Source of the DNA: Setomelanomma holmii
Taxonomy: Eukaryota > Ascomycota > Dothideomycetes > Pleosporales > Phaeosphaeriaceae
Length of the DNA stretch: 64,000 bases
Reading direction: 5' to 3'
Assembly: GCA_010015745.1 (NCBI GenBank)
Contig: ML978173.1
Location: 124,001 to 188,000 of the forward strand
Position numbers and translations under genes: made by a program. Below, one piece after another: positions 21,653 through 33,363 of the stretch. Within the stretch, counting starts at the first letter, position 1. Every line of letters begins with the position of its first letter. The notes under the pieces are model-generated. The model made no database searches. It had not been told where the DNA came from and saw only the letters and a program-made list of their open reading frames with translations.

Positions 21653-22358
21653 GCGCTCGACGCTGATTGCTTCCCTTACCGTGTGGTCACATCGGCGAAA
21701 GAGAAAATAGAGAAGCCTTTGGCTTTGCTTCTATGTTGCCGTCAGCTGTACGTCGAGCTCCATCTCAGCATCTGAGAGGTCCGTGAGCTAAACGCTCGCA
21801 AACAGGTACTCTGAAGGACTAAAAGCGCTCTACTCATCAATAACATTCGTGTTCTTAAGGCCGATTGATCTCCATTGTTTCCAAATGGTAGTGTCGCCGG
21901 AGGGACTTGCGAGTGCGAAAAGGTTGATCCTCGCCTATGGTTGCGTTGACTGGCCTGGCAGTGGTTTCGTATGTCCGCGCAACACCCCGTCCTCGCAGGG
22001 AGCGTTCGCAGAGTGGCAGGAGGCCTTCAAGAACGTTGATAAGATGTCATCTCTGCAAGCGCTGCAAGTCTGGCTTTGGCACCGTGATAGTCGGAAGCTG
22101 CACTGCACGCAACGTCCCTGGCCGACGGAAGGAGGAAACGCAATCATGGAGAAGAGGCATCAGCAACTTTTCGACATCCTCAGCGTTGCGGTCATTCCTA
22201 ATTTCACCGTCAACTTAACGTGGTTCCCACAGGACGTGCTTTTCCAGCGCGAGTGGCCCCTCAAGGTCAATCTGCAGACAGAAAACGAGATGTCCCGTGC
22301 AAAGTCGGAATTGCCATACGCGACAGAGCTTGATGTCAAGGATCTTTATGATATTTGA
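21653..22358 (+). pseudogene. DUF7730-like hypothetical protein, 5' part degenerate
   Basis: A frame reading KPLALLLCCRQL is joined by a GT-AG intron (21748..21805) to YSEGLKALYSSITFVFLRPIDLH and continues to a TGA at 22358 (184 codons in the last exon). The pattern of a leucine block, CRQ, YSE..LYS and F resembles fungal DUF7730/F-box-adjacent proteins, where this block follows an LPxEIRxxI motif. Upstream the frame meets a TAA near 21650 and no start or PEIR motif was found, so the gene is probably 5' truncated or mutated, although an unseen exon is possible. Function unknown in the family. Confidence 0.5.
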
Positions 22359-23297
22359 ATGCACAGGTGCTTCGTGTCGTCATCTCTTGAGGGTCAAAGC
22401 GAGATATAATTCGAGGAGCCGCAACTGTGACTTCTCGTCGGCTTGGACTATTGAACGAGAGCGCGCTAGTGCTTTGCTGACGCCTGTGCAGGAGAACGAG
22501 ACAGACTGTGGGTGTTGACAAGGGCGCATCGCCTTGGCACCACGCTAAAACGCATCGCGCGCGTTTCCTATAGCTGTCCTGTGGCTGTGATAGGGATTTC
22601 CCATCTTGCGTCAGCCTCGATCTTGTCTACAGTCCTTCCAACAGCACGGTCTTCCATGCCTTTTACCCGTCGATCTTCGAGCTACATTAGGTACATCTGA
22701 CGAGCTTCGTGACGCCATTGGTCGGGCTTACAATTGCCGGGCCGCGCAGCACAACGAGAACCACAGGCTTCTTATTTTTGCGGGCCTCCCGCACGATACG
22801 CGGGGTAGACAACGACGATATTGTTCCGAACCTTCGACCCGGCTTCAATGATTTGCCCCAGTTTATGTTAATAGTGTGCATCGCGGGCTCCAAGTTTGTA
22901 AATCCTGCTGGGAAGGCCGTGCGGATCTTCGATCGCGACTCTGTCTTCAAAAGTCCACTCTAGCATATCAATGTACCACGACGTTGGAATGCGCGATGAG
23001 TGCACGAAATCATACGTACTGGTCTGAGACGGCATTGCGCATCCTCAACCACGATAATGTTGCTGCAGTACAGCAGACGTGATGTGCTTGCATGGGTTGA
23101 GCGTATACTCGTACCTGAAAGGCACGCTACCGCGCGTTAAGCAACCAGGTGACGATCCTGGTCAGAGCGATCAACATGGCTAAAATAATTAGCCCACGGT
23201 ATGTTTCGGGTTAACTTTGCGATGCACTGCTCCGGAGCTACATAAACGTCATGACGCCTCGTTCGTGCACTTGTGACCCTGCAAGTATCTTACAACC
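22359..23297. other. Spacer upstream of the carboxylesterase
   Basis: About 940 bp with short frames on both strands. A minus-strand frame (22950-22687) has a hydrophobic VVLVVLRGPAIVSP stretch that might be a gene fragment, but no family could be assigned. The last 200 bp should contain the esterase promoter. Confidence 0.4.
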
Positions 23298-25362
23298 ATG
23301 GCTATCCTTCGATTGGCAGTCGCTCTACTATCACTTTCAAGTGCAACCACCGCCTGGCCGGACTCGCGACCCTTTAAGAATGCTTTGCGGGCAAGACAGA
23401 ACTCTGACAGCGATGTCTTGAGCATCGACCTTGCCTATGGTGTCTACCAAGGATATTCGAATGCCTCAACGGGTATCAATACCTGGAGGGGGTGCGTCAA
23501 CAACAGCATTTACACTGGATATTCGCTGAAACGAATATAGTATACGATTCGCTGCGCCTCCGACTGGTCAACTACGATGGCAGCGACCAGAGGCTCCGGC
23601 CATCAATCGCACCACCGTCCAAGCAACCGCATACGGGCCCATGTGCAACCAGATAGGTCCTTCTCCGGGAAGTTCAAGTAGTTCTGCTACCACTATGGTC
23701 TCAGAAGATTGTCTCTTCCTCAACGTCCAGAGTCCAGCTAACGCTAGCAATTTGCCGGTTCTCGTATGGATTCATGGAGGTGGCTACGGAGCTGGATCCG
23801 GTCGACAGGACTTCTCAGATTTGCTGAACACCAACGGCAAGAACTTTGTCGTGGTTTCGATACAATATAGGCTTGGACCTTTTGGCTTTCTAGCCTCGGA
23901 CGAACTGTACAGGAATGGTGTCGTTAACGCAGGACTATTAGATCAAGTCTTTGCGCTTCAATGGGTTCAGGTGAGCTTAGAGCTGTCTCGATCAGTGTGG
24001 TTTGATTGCTGACTAGGCAGACTTATGTTCGCGAATTTGGTGGAGACCCTTCAGCGGTCACAATATCAGGAGAGAGCGCTGGTGGAGGCTCTGTTATGCT
24101 AATGGACATGGGTAAATAGTCTTCCTCGCCTAGAATCACCGACGAATGGCGTTACTGACCATTGTTAAGCTTATGGCGGCTCTCTTGGAGACTCTTTGTT
24201 CCAGAACAGCATTGCTGCATCACCCTATCTGCCCAAACAGTACGGATACAAGGACTGGGTACCGTCGCAAGCATACTATGCGTTCGCGACCAAAGCTGGC
24301 TGCATCATAGGCGAATATGGCAATGCCACGCAGACGCTTTTCGCTTGTTTGCGTTCGAAGGATACCGCGACGCTCCAGAACGCGTCGGTGGCGGTGACTG
24401 CTGGCGGAACTTTCGGGACCTGGGCATTCCTGCCTGTCACGGACGGTGTTCTCGTCCAAAGTGCACCTAGCAGTCAACTCCTCGAGAAGCGCATCAATGG
24501 TCGAAGTCTATTGGTTGGAAACAATGCCAACGAAGGACCATCGTTTACGCCACAGACGATCACCTCTGAGTCGGCTCTGCTCTCATGGCTGCATGATACC
24601 TTGCCAGAGTTCACTAATGATGATCTCGCCAAGATTCTGATCTACTACCCGATCCCGGACGCCACGGATGGCACAACATTTGCGACCAATGGGGTTTCTG
24701 GACCCAGCGCTCTCGACCAGAGCTCAATTGCTACCGGGCAGCAACAGCGTGCGAATGTAAGTCGTACTACAGTATCTATCAATGTGTAAGCCTGACTGCC
24801 CACAGAACATTTACGCTGAACTTACCTTTGTTTGCCCTTCGTACTGGATGGCTGAAGCGTACTCCGGAAACGATCGAACGTCTTACAAGTACCAATTCAG
24901 CGCGCTGCCTGGCACTCATGGCGCCGACGTAGCAGCGTACTTCGGACCACTGGGTCAGGTCCCGTCCCTCAGCACTGACTACCAGCGTGCTTTCATGAGT
25001 AAGCTCTTCAAGTTAGGTGTGTGGTCTTCTGCTGACATTTACCAGAAATTTGGGGCAACTACGTTACATCCTCGAATCCGTCCATCTTGAATGACTTCGC
25101 AGCTGACTCATCATCTAATTCGACTGCTTCCACGAACGCTGCCTCGACCTGGCCGGTATTCTCGAACTCAGCTCCCTATCAATTGAATCTCAATCAGACA
25201 GGGGGTACCCTGGTGAATGGATCTGCCACCACGCCCTCTACTTTTTTGACTGGTCCGAGCTTGCAAAACAACTTCACGCTGGCTAATGCCTACACCTGGG
25301 AGGCTGGTCGCGGTGCAAGGTGTGATTTCTGGAGGAGTATGGCGCCTGTAATTCCAGCCTAG
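23298..25362 (+). CDS. Secreted type-B carboxylesterase/lipase
   Basis: Six exons: 23298..23491, 23541..23970, 24021..24111, 24170..24756, 24806..24998 and 25046..25362; every junction is GT-AG and in phase, giving 603 aa. MAILRLAVALLSLSSATTAW is a clear signal peptide. The alpha/beta-hydrolase landmarks are EDCLFLNVQ, VWIHGGGYGAGS (oxyanion hole), GESAGGGS with nucleophile Ser227, Glu360 in NANEGPSF and His472 in GTHGAD. The family hydrolyses carboxylic esters, including lipids and plant or xenobiotic esters. Many N-x-S/T sites support secretion. It is intact in an otherwise decayed region. Confidence 0.9.
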
Positions 25363-25785
25363 CGACCACACGATGGCTACCAGGGATGCTGTGGGAAGTA
25401 ACCAATTTGTTTGGCTTGATACAGGTCGTGAGACCAAACTTTGTTGTTTCACTACGATGTGGACGATTGCCCGCAAACGGCTGCCCAGAAGGTATATGAG
25501 CGCATGCCTTGGAGGCTATTGGCCTGGCCCAACAATGTTTCTCACATAGAGTGAAAGCTATAGTGACAGCACGATGTTGCCTGGGCAGCCGCTGCCCAAA
25601 ACCATCATTCACTCTTAATGTTACCGAGCCTTGGCATATGTAAACAGCTCTTACCGTTTCCTGAGCTCCATCAACTCGCACCTACGCTGACTGCCAGTTC
25701 AATCAACCAAAACCTCAATCTGTCAACTCCAGCCACCGACACGATCCCGCATCTACCCTTTTCACGTACCTCTTTACACACGAGT
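25363..25785. other. Spacer between esterase and BTB-like gene
   Basis: Contains the esterase 3' end and the upstream region of the BTB-like gene; an in-frame ATG at 25618 extends the latter but adds unstructured sequence. Nothing else was seen. Confidence 0.45.
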
Positions 25786-26598
25786 ATGTCTTCGCCTCTG
25801 TCTGCGATCATCGCCCTGGGCCGCGCCAAGCGCGCAACCCTCGCTTATGGCCCCGAGGTCGAGCTTGTCAACCATGACGACTCGGAGATCGTCACCAAGA
25901 TGCCTCTACGCCTGTACGAGGCTCTTACGTCGAATAAGGAGCTCGTGACTGCCAACATGGGCGTGCGTCCCATCGTCGTGCCTAGCGGCATTCTCCCCGT
26001 CTCCGTGAAGGTTCTCGTCTCCCGAGTGTCCACCCTCACAGACCCCAAGGTTGACGTCCTCGCGATGAAGTCCACCGGCAATCTACACAAGGACCTCCAG
26101 ATCGCATCTGCCGCAGAAGCATTGGGACTGTCTAAATATACCCAGTCCATGGTCAATGCCCACTGGCATCGACTCAAGTCTAACACCCTTACTCCGGTCG
26201 ATATTCACGCTATCTCCAAAGTCGACACCCTTCTCGGAAACAAGTGGCTCGCTATCTTCACTAGAGATCTGACCGTTCTCGTCTGAGATGGCGAGTTTCC
26301 CCACGAGAAGCAGCTGAAGGCTTACATGTCCAAGATCAAGCGCTTCGAAGCCGCTTACACCGCAATTATGACCAAGTGGAAGTCCGACGCCAAAGCCTTC
26401 GCCGTTCGCGAGGCCCGTTGCCAGCGCCGTGCCGAGCAAGAGGCTCTGGCCAAGGAGCATGCTCGTCGTGTCGCCGCCAAGCAGCCCGAGGAGCACGCCA
26501 AAGAGCGTGCTAAGTACGACGCCATCAAGAAGGAGGAGGCGGAGTATCACTACAAGGTCTACGGCAAGCGTGTGCCCGTTGCACCTGGCCACAAATAG
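25786..26598 (+). pseudogene. BTB-like hypothetical protein with one in-frame TGA
   Basis: From ATG 25786 (MSSPLSAIIALGRAKRATLAYG) the frame runs 166 codons to TGA at 26284-26286 and then continues in the same frame for another 104 codons (DGEFPHEKQLKAYMSKIKRF...) to TAG at 26598. The first part (PIVVPSGILPVSVKVLVSRV, then AEALGLSKYTQSMVNAHW) has the strand-helix pattern of fungal BTB-like proteins such as the intact gene at 62816-63553. The second part is a lysine/glutamate-rich coiled coil. A CGA to TGA change would explain the break. TGA is followed by GAT, so it lacks the CTA context of known readthrough sites. It could still yield a truncated protein. Confidence 0.65.
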
Positions 26599-27682
26599 GT
26601 TCGCATGCCTTGCTGCATCGTCGTGATTGCTTGACCTCTTTGAAGGTCCGTGGTATGGGGAAGTGGTGGCTGATGTTTGACAATCTCGGCACGTTTGTAT
26701 GCCTATGTCTCTCATCGGTCACCAAGGTGGTTCATGTTTTCGATACATCAAGAAATGAACCCAGTTTTGCTAAGTAATTGTGTTAATGTGACGAGCCATC
26801 GTGATGTGATGAGCGACCGCTGTGAGAAGGCGTTGACGAAAGTGCATCGAGCTCACCGAGTCCAAGGAACATACTGAGTGTGCGAGAAGATCTGAATGGT
26901 TGGCCTGGTTTGTCGTGTTCGAATCGTTGGAGTCGCATCTCAGGATTCTCTGGAGTGGAATGTCGACGGTGCACTTCGTAGGAAAAAGCCCATGCAAGAA
27001 TGAAAGTACTTCAGGGCGGTCCAGGTGTATTCAACAGTCATGGAGACCGTGGCCGAAGCGGTAGGAGTCGTGGCGGGCCAACGATTCGCTGATTGGCTAT
27101 CAATGATGACGTCATGCGATAGGGAATCTCGTCCGCGACGCAACGCGGAGCTCTTGCACCTCACTGCTGCAGGCCAATGTCCATTATCAACTCCCCGCAA
27201 CAGGCTATTATATCGTGTGTAAGTCCGCAATACCGTCTGTGGTCCGAGCAAGCATTTGTCTGGCAATGCAATGGTCACAATCGCAGTTGGTCGTCACTAC
27301 CTAAAACACGTCGTTCCACCATGTGTTGTAATCATGTGGACGAGCCTCTTGACCATGTTTAGCTGAGATGACTTTAGTCTCAATGTATGAGAATTGCAAC
27401 GTCGAGGGCCTGCGAGGTCGTCACCTTCACTTGTCGGTGGAGTATCGTATGTTTGTCCCGCTGAGCGGATTCGAGTTCTGCCATCACTTGGCTTCGCCCC
27501 TCCGTCACTCACTTCACCAAGTGGTAAGCTACATGTGATGCTTTGCTGAGCCTCGCAGCGACTGAAGACCATGACCACGCTTCTCTACCTTCCAACATCA
27601 ACGATACAATCTAGCTGGTCACGTCACTGTACACAGTACTTCAGCCATCCGTCGATCGTTCAATTGCAATTTCTTGTTGCGT
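26599..27682. other. 1.1-kb spacer
   Basis: Short frames on both strands, none convincing. No inverted repeat, tRNA or mobile-element end was recognised. Confidence 0.45.
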
Positions 27683-28392
27683 ATGGACGCTTCCAAGCCT
27701 AGCATGTACCTTTGCGATTTACCGCCAGAGATCTTCCAGCATGTCATATACTACCTCGTGTCTAGCTGCGGCATTCGGTCTTCGTGGGTCTTGTGCGCAA
27801 CCTGTAGTAAGTTGTACTTTTCGCTTTGCTGTAAGCACTCTAGCCACATGTCCTGATCTGTATAGAAACCTTTGCGCGCGACATCCGCCACGAAATACTC
27901 AACAACTTGCCATTAAGGTCTCTGGTGGATGCAGATACGGCACGCATGATTGATAATAGTATTGGAATGCTTCTCATGAGCAAGTTAACAAAGCCGCTCG
28001 ATGCAGAAACCCCACTGCTAGACAAGATTCGCCAGATGTACACCTTCATCAAGGAGGCACTACGACCGGGCAGAGTGGAGGCACAAGAGCTGCTAATGAA
28101 GCTGTGCGGAGCTATTGGTACTTGCATCGGCAAAACGCCCATGTTCATCATCCTTGGTCAACCGACGCGACACTATCTCGGCGACCCAACCTCCTCTATC
28201 GCGTATCTGAGCTCACCGTTGAACCTTTACCAGAAGATTATAGCATTGATCGCGGTGGGTGACCGGGATATGTTGCGCACTCTATTACCGCAGCTACTTC
28301 GATGAAGAGCTGGGTTTGGTGAAGAGTCGAAGCCGGAAGAAAGGTGGTGGCATGCATTCGAGGGTTTCAAGCGCGCAGGCATGATCAAATGA
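27683..28392 (+). pseudogene. F-box-like protein with in-frame TGA
   Basis: Exon 1 (27683..27806) begins MDASKPSMYLCDLPPEIFQH, an F-box-type DLPPEIF motif, and splices through a 59-bp GTAAGT...TAG intron to exon 2 (27866..) with KTFARDIRHEILNNLPLRSL. The frame meets TGA at 28303-28305 after LLPQLLR. Protein-like sequence continues in the same frame (RAGFGEESKPEERWWHAFEG) to a second TGA at 28390-28392, so the first stop looks premature (CGA to TGA). F-box proteins recruit substrates to SCF ubiquitin ligases, but the substrate region here resembles the ankyrin-type gene 400 bp downstream, suggesting a local family. Confidence 0.6.
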
Positions 28393-28826
28393 TGGAGCTG
28401 CACCCCAACTCCATAATCGCGCTTGCCGAGCAAAAACGTCCGATCATCTGCTATGGAGACATACTCAGAACGAGAAAGAGCAGCTGCAAAGTAAATTCAC
28501 AAGGACTGCGCGGCTGAATGAACAACCACGCGTGACAGCGTGTCATCGCAATGTCTTTCGATTCAGTGACGGAACGCGTTCCAACAAACCAGTGAACGAT
28601 TTCATGGCCGCACAATGCAATCGACCACTCTGACACTGGAGATGGGTGCAGTGCACCCACTACTGCGCGTTGGCCAGTGAGACTTCACGGGCCACTCACC
28701 ATTGAGTCCGCCTTCTATATAATCATCCCTGGGCAACTAATCCCCTTCTCCACCAATTATCTCTTCAAGCAGCATTTTCCGAAAGTCAATCCCAACCGCC
28801 AGAATCGAATCGTCGCTACCAACACC
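28393..28826. other. Spacer between two F-box/ankyrin-type genes
   Basis: Promoter region of the next gene; a TATATAATC-like sequence about 110 bp before the ATG could be a core promoter. No gene. Confidence 0.4.
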
Positions 28827-30282
28827 ATGTCTCTTCTCAACCTACCACCGGAGCTCTTTAGCAAGATCATCCACGAGGTCGTCAAAGATGATGTTCACCA
28901 TGCATGGCCATTCCGAGAGGTCTGCCGTGATTGTGCATATGAGATTAAGTACAACATCCTGGCTATGCAACCAAAGATCGTCTTATGGAACGCCCGTAGG
29001 ATCATGCGCTACAATCTGGGGCCATATCTGTTCAATCGTGTCAAAGCATGCAAGGACGTGGCGCCAGAATTCACTGCTACGGTTGCTAAGATGACTGAAT
29101 ACATCACGCAGGAGCTCAAGCTCGACAAGGCTCGCGCAGTCGAGACGTTGTCCACTCTGTGCGATTGCCTAGCCAATAGCTTTATGCCCGGCTATAGTTA
29201 CATTGAAAAGCTTCTCTGGGGCACTCCTCACCAGGTTGATAGCACCTTCGCTCGCAGAGAGGGCTTTGGCGTGTCGACCGCCCTCACGGCAGACCAAAAG
29301 CTGGTAGCGGCTGTCTCGTTCGCAGAGTGCGCAACAAGCAAGCGATAGGCAGATTGATTACCAAATTAGGACTATCACGGACCAGATAGTGGTCTTTGGA
29401 GGCCTAATGCGGTAATCAATCTGCCTATCGCTTGCTTGTTGCGCACTCTACTCGTTCGAGGCTTAGGACATGAATCTCCAGCTTCTGCCCACCGTCGAAC
29501 ACGCGAAGTTCGGGCAGGGCTATCTCAATCCACTGCGGCATGCCGTTGAGTGGGGACACGACAAGCTGGTTCAAGTGGTTCTGGATTATCTTGGTTCAAT
29601 TCCCGTCAAGAAGGTCATGATTGCCAGCATGAAGCAATTTGACTACGAGATTATGATCATCAACACCATACGAGTCCGAAATGTGCAGCAATTCGGACTC
29701 TTAACAGACTTCTACAACGATCACGATATCGAACCCCTGCCCCCAAAGTACAACAATTGGCTGAGACAAGCTGTCACGGGGACGACTCACGATATCGAGC
29801 TCATTAAAACGGTACTGACTCTGAGCCCTGACGGCGCTGAGAAGGTGACCTGTCATTCTTGGGATCGGGCTTGTAGGAGCGGCAACTTGGCTGTCGTGCA
29901 GACGCTCCTTGACGATGGAGAGGTTGGCCAAAACATCAACACCCGAAACGAGCTACGCCTGCCGCTCATGAACGTGATTCGCAATACGCCAAAGAAGAGC
30001 ACCCACATCATCGAAGCCATCATCGACGCTGGCGCTGATGCTAACGTTCGCGTGTAGCATATCGGAGATTATAAGAACCAGACTACATCGCCTATTGAGC
30101 ACGCGATTGGCCAAGGCCGGACTCACTTCACTGAGGTGCTCATCCGTCGTGGTGCGACACTTCCTGCGCACAATCACAAAGCCTTCTGCCTGGCCAACAA
30201 GAAGACCTACAACTTTCTGCGCAAGGCGAAGATAGAGCAGACGGGTGTTGATGTAACAGAGTATGAGCATCAGTACGACTGA
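28827..30282 (+). pseudogene. F-box/ankyrin protein disrupted by a MITE and two TAGs
   Basis: MSLLNLPPELFSKIIHEVV at 28827 is an F-box-like start. The frame runs to AAVSF, where a 128-bp hAT-type MITE (29323-29450) is inserted. Ignoring the insert and one target-site copy, the frame continues across GAG GCT, meets TAG at 29464-29466, and goes on with NLQLLPTVEHAKFGQGYLN and ankyrin-like repeats (NPLRHAVEWGHDKLVQVVLD, ACRSGNLAVVQTLLDDGEVG, IIEAIIDAGADANVRV). A second TAG at 30055-30057 is followed in frame by more repeat sequence (TSPIEHAIGQGRTHFTEVL) to TGA at 30280-30282. This is at least three independent inactivating events. Ankyrin repeats mediate protein binding; the ancestral partner is unknown. 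Confidence 0.75.
29323..29450. mobile_element. 128-bp hAT-type MITE with 8-bp target duplication
   Basis: The ends are CAGAGTGCGCAAC... and ...GTTGCGCACTCTA; nearly 40 bp at each end are perfectly complementary, so the element folds into a long hairpin with a loop of about 48 bases. Both sides carry CTCGTTCG (29315-29322 and 29451-29458), an exact 8-bp duplication. C/TAGAG termini with 8-bp duplications are diagnostic of hAT elements. There is no coding capacity. The near-perfect arms suggest a young insertion. Confidence 0.9.
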
Positions 30283-31142
30283 GTTAGTGTTGTACGAAGT
30301 AGAACGAAGGGGTTTCAGTACGGGATCAAGGCAGCGAATAGAAGATTGGGCATAGATATCGGCGGTCGGTTAGATTTAATGAATGCATAATCCTTTTTCT
30401 TGGTTTGCGATGGTTTTCATTTAGATGAACTGAGATAGCTTAAATGTGAGGTTTCGAGATCTGGTTTTCGGACATTGTGCGATGCTTATCTCGCGGTCTT
30501 GAGCGCTGGGCTGCCTATGCATATATGCAATGCTCCTATTGTCTCTGATATCCAGAATGTAGATCAGTTGCCATATACAGGACTCAGCATCCAGGAATCT
30601 GCCTTTACGAAGTTGTCCAATGCTTGACTTGTGAAGTAAGCTGCAATGTTCTGTTAAAGCTAGGAATCAACTGTTCGGCGCCTCCCATTACTTTGATATC
30701 CTCTCAGGTTTGCTATGGTCATTCAGCTGAGTCCTTGTCGATTACTTTGTCTCGAGTTCTGGTGTCGAGTTTGTATCAGGAAGCAGACTGCCGTTTGTCC
30801 TTCGCCTCTTCCTGTATAACTTCCAACAATCTTCCCACAATCCACTTCCTGCGCGTCGAAGCATAGCAAGACATAGCATATATACAATCACGCAGTATAG
30901 GCAAATCATAAAAGTCATGATTGCGAGATCCGAGTGTTGCAATTGTGCAATGACGGCTCGAAGCACGGGCCACGAAGACGAAGACACCTTCCTCGCTTTA
31001 ATACTGCCTTACTCGCCTGCCCACTTACCTAGTACACGGCACAGAACAAAAACTACGCGCCAATAAGTGCTCAGTATTTCAAAGGTGGTAGGACAAAGCT
31101 TTCCGCCGATACTGAGGCCCTCTAAGAAGACGCATCCACACG
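30283..31142. other. 860-bp spacer
   Basis: Downstream of the ankyrin pseudogene. Short frames on both strands have no family features. Nothing recognised. Confidence 0.45.
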
Positions 31143-32630
31143 ATGAATGCTACAGCCTCACCCGCAATTCCAGAAGAACTTCTTTTGGCTATCGTCAATC
31201 GCCTACAGGACGACCCTCCGTGTCACTGGCGCGGCTTTGTCGCACATCACGAGTATTTCGACGCATAGCTCAGGAGCCACTTTACCAACGAATCCAGGCC
31301 CCCACCAGCCGACTCGGCATCTTACAACTTCTCCGCACAATGCTACACAAGCCGCAACTCGGCAAGGACACCGTGAAACTCAAGATTCAGAGCCATATGA
31401 CTAATTAACAGGACAGTTTGCCGTATCCATTCAACGAAGGCTTTCAAGACAGCCCAATACTTGGAAAGGCCATGGTGCAACTCGCCAGGTATTACAACCT
31501 CGCCTCAGATTTTACGATCAAGTTCCATCTGACATCGAACCTGTCCCAGGGAAAGAGTTCTGCAATTTGTGCGGTGCTTCTAACGTTCTGTCCCAGGCTA
31601 AGCTGTCTCGACTTCCGTCTCTTTCAAACCAATACCCATCTCTATTACAAGCCCGTGAACGCCCTCTTTTGCATCGACATGCAAGATTTCGATGGCGATG
31701 AGGGCAAGCCCTTGCCAAATTCGTCACTCAGTCTCAACAGAATTACCCGCTTCAAGGTTCCAGCTGCCAACTTGGAGACGCTGGCGTTCTTCGAGTTTCG
31801 CAACCTCAAAGTTCTGGGCGTGGACGTTACGACGAAGCTGAACAAGAGCAACGCACTAGCTCCGGTTCCTGGTCTTCGCTCTTTTTTTCGACCCATGTGC
31901 CTCGAGAAATTGATCGTCAGGGCCGACTATTGGGAGGCGAGCCAAGATGTAGAAGTGTTTTCTTGGATGGAAGACCTCTTTCTATATCTCCAACACAAAG
32001 AAGACTCGACTGCCAATTTGAGTTCCCTGCGTGTCGCGGAACTCGATCTCAATCCATACCCAGGATTTCATCAGGATGCCGGAAGTGTGAGCTTCGACAA
32101 ATTACTCTCCCGCTTTGCAGCGAGCCGCAGCACAATCCGGCAACTGACAGTCACATCGGAAGAGCTTTCCAGATCCCCTTACCTCCGAGAGAAAATGAGG
32201 TATCGGTATGATTATCCTGTAGGCGATGTCTTGACCGATCTCAAGGGCTTTTCCAGTCTCGAGAGATTGGAGGGTTGCCAAGACTGTCTAGTCTCAGAGT
32301 CTTACCGATGGGAGCTTCGATGGTACACCGACTTCCAGCAGCTACTTTCCTGCCTCCCTGCAGAGTCTGATCGTCCATCAATGCGGCGCCTCAATCGTCC
32401 ACTGGCTTGATGAGCTTGCTGATGTGGTTTATGTGTTCCCAAACCTGATCAATATCGAGCTGTACTGCTCTCGCGGCTATGAACGTCATCCTGGTTGGCC
32501 TTCAATGCGCTGTAAGTCTATCAAAGAAAAGCTCCGCGGCGAAGGTATCCATCTGGAAGTCCATATCAGCAGGAAGGCGTCCGAGTCCTTAGAGCGGTCC
32601 TTGGAAAGGAGACTTGTTTGTGGGAGATGA
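31143..32630 (+). pseudogene. F-box/LRR-like protein with two frameshifts and a TAA
   Basis: MNATASPAIPEELLLAIVNRL at 31143 is a textbook F-box start (PEELLLAI). Within about 25 codons the frame slips by one base (around 31205-31222), and the family continuation SLARLCRTSRVFRRIAQEPL is found in another frame. That frame meets TAA at 31406-31408, then continues for 330 codons (LPYPFNEGFQDSPILGKAMV..., LSLNRITRFKVPAANLETLA) to 32410. The C-terminal part (VFPNLINIELYCSRGYE) is in yet another frame after a second slip near 32380-32400. Similar in layout to the gene at 33364. Presumed SCF adaptor by family; this copy cannot be functional unless the assembly has errors. Confidence 0.7.
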
Positions 32631-33363
32631 AGCCGTGCAATGAGCTGGCCGATACGTGGACTGACGACTGGTTGGGGCTAAGAGCGTTGTTCCAATTGGG
32701 ATGTCAGCTTTGAGGGATTGTAGATGTGAACTCATTCTTTGCTTTCCAAAGCCTTAGAGCTTACGGACTGAGCGAGTGCAATCGATAGGGGTATACAGAG
32801 CTAATGCGTAGCATCACTGCTCTTGCGCGAAAAACGGCTTGTCTGCAGCGTCAACTTCGGCAGGACCACACACTGAATATAAGTCAAGACAGGCAGACTA
32901 TAGGTGTTAATCAGCTGATGATGCTTACGAGGGCTGCGTGTAAGGTTTGTTCGGCTCATGTACGGTTTCACTTACAAGCTTTCGTTGTCGGAGTCACATG
33001 CATCGAAACGGGAAGAGCCCCTTTGACCGCAGTGCGAACCCCTCCGAGGATCTTGTGCCTACACTTTCCATCGCGCGCCCTCAACCACCAGCTGAATCTC
33101 AAGTCAACACAATGATCGCACTCAACTCAACGGCTCTCAACCTCGTACTCACCCAGCCTCAATCGACAGGTTGCCTGATCGCTTGCACCTCTTCTCCAGC
33201 TTTTGTGCGAGATAGTGGTACGTCGACACAGTCTCGCACGCTTGAGAACAGTGCTAACAAGACCTTCCGATAGTAGGCGCTAAATGTTCGTTGATTCGTC
33301 ATCAGCATATATCTTGCACACGCTCTGCGATATCAACTCCCGTAGTGTAACTCAACGTTCGTC
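32631..33363. other. Spacer between two F-box-like relics
   Basis: About 730 bp; only short frames (for example 33111-33273) without recognisable motifs. It probably contains the promoter of the next gene. Confidence 0.4.

Noticed and set aside
22687..22950. Minus-strand frame with VVLVVLRGPAIVSP, reminiscent of glycosidase fragments
   Set aside because: Only a few residues fit and flanking frames give no continuation; too weak to annotate.
27045..27110. tRNA-like stretch GTGGCCGAAGCGGTAGG
   Set aside because: Resembles a serine/leucine tRNA start only; T-arm and acceptor pairing are missing.
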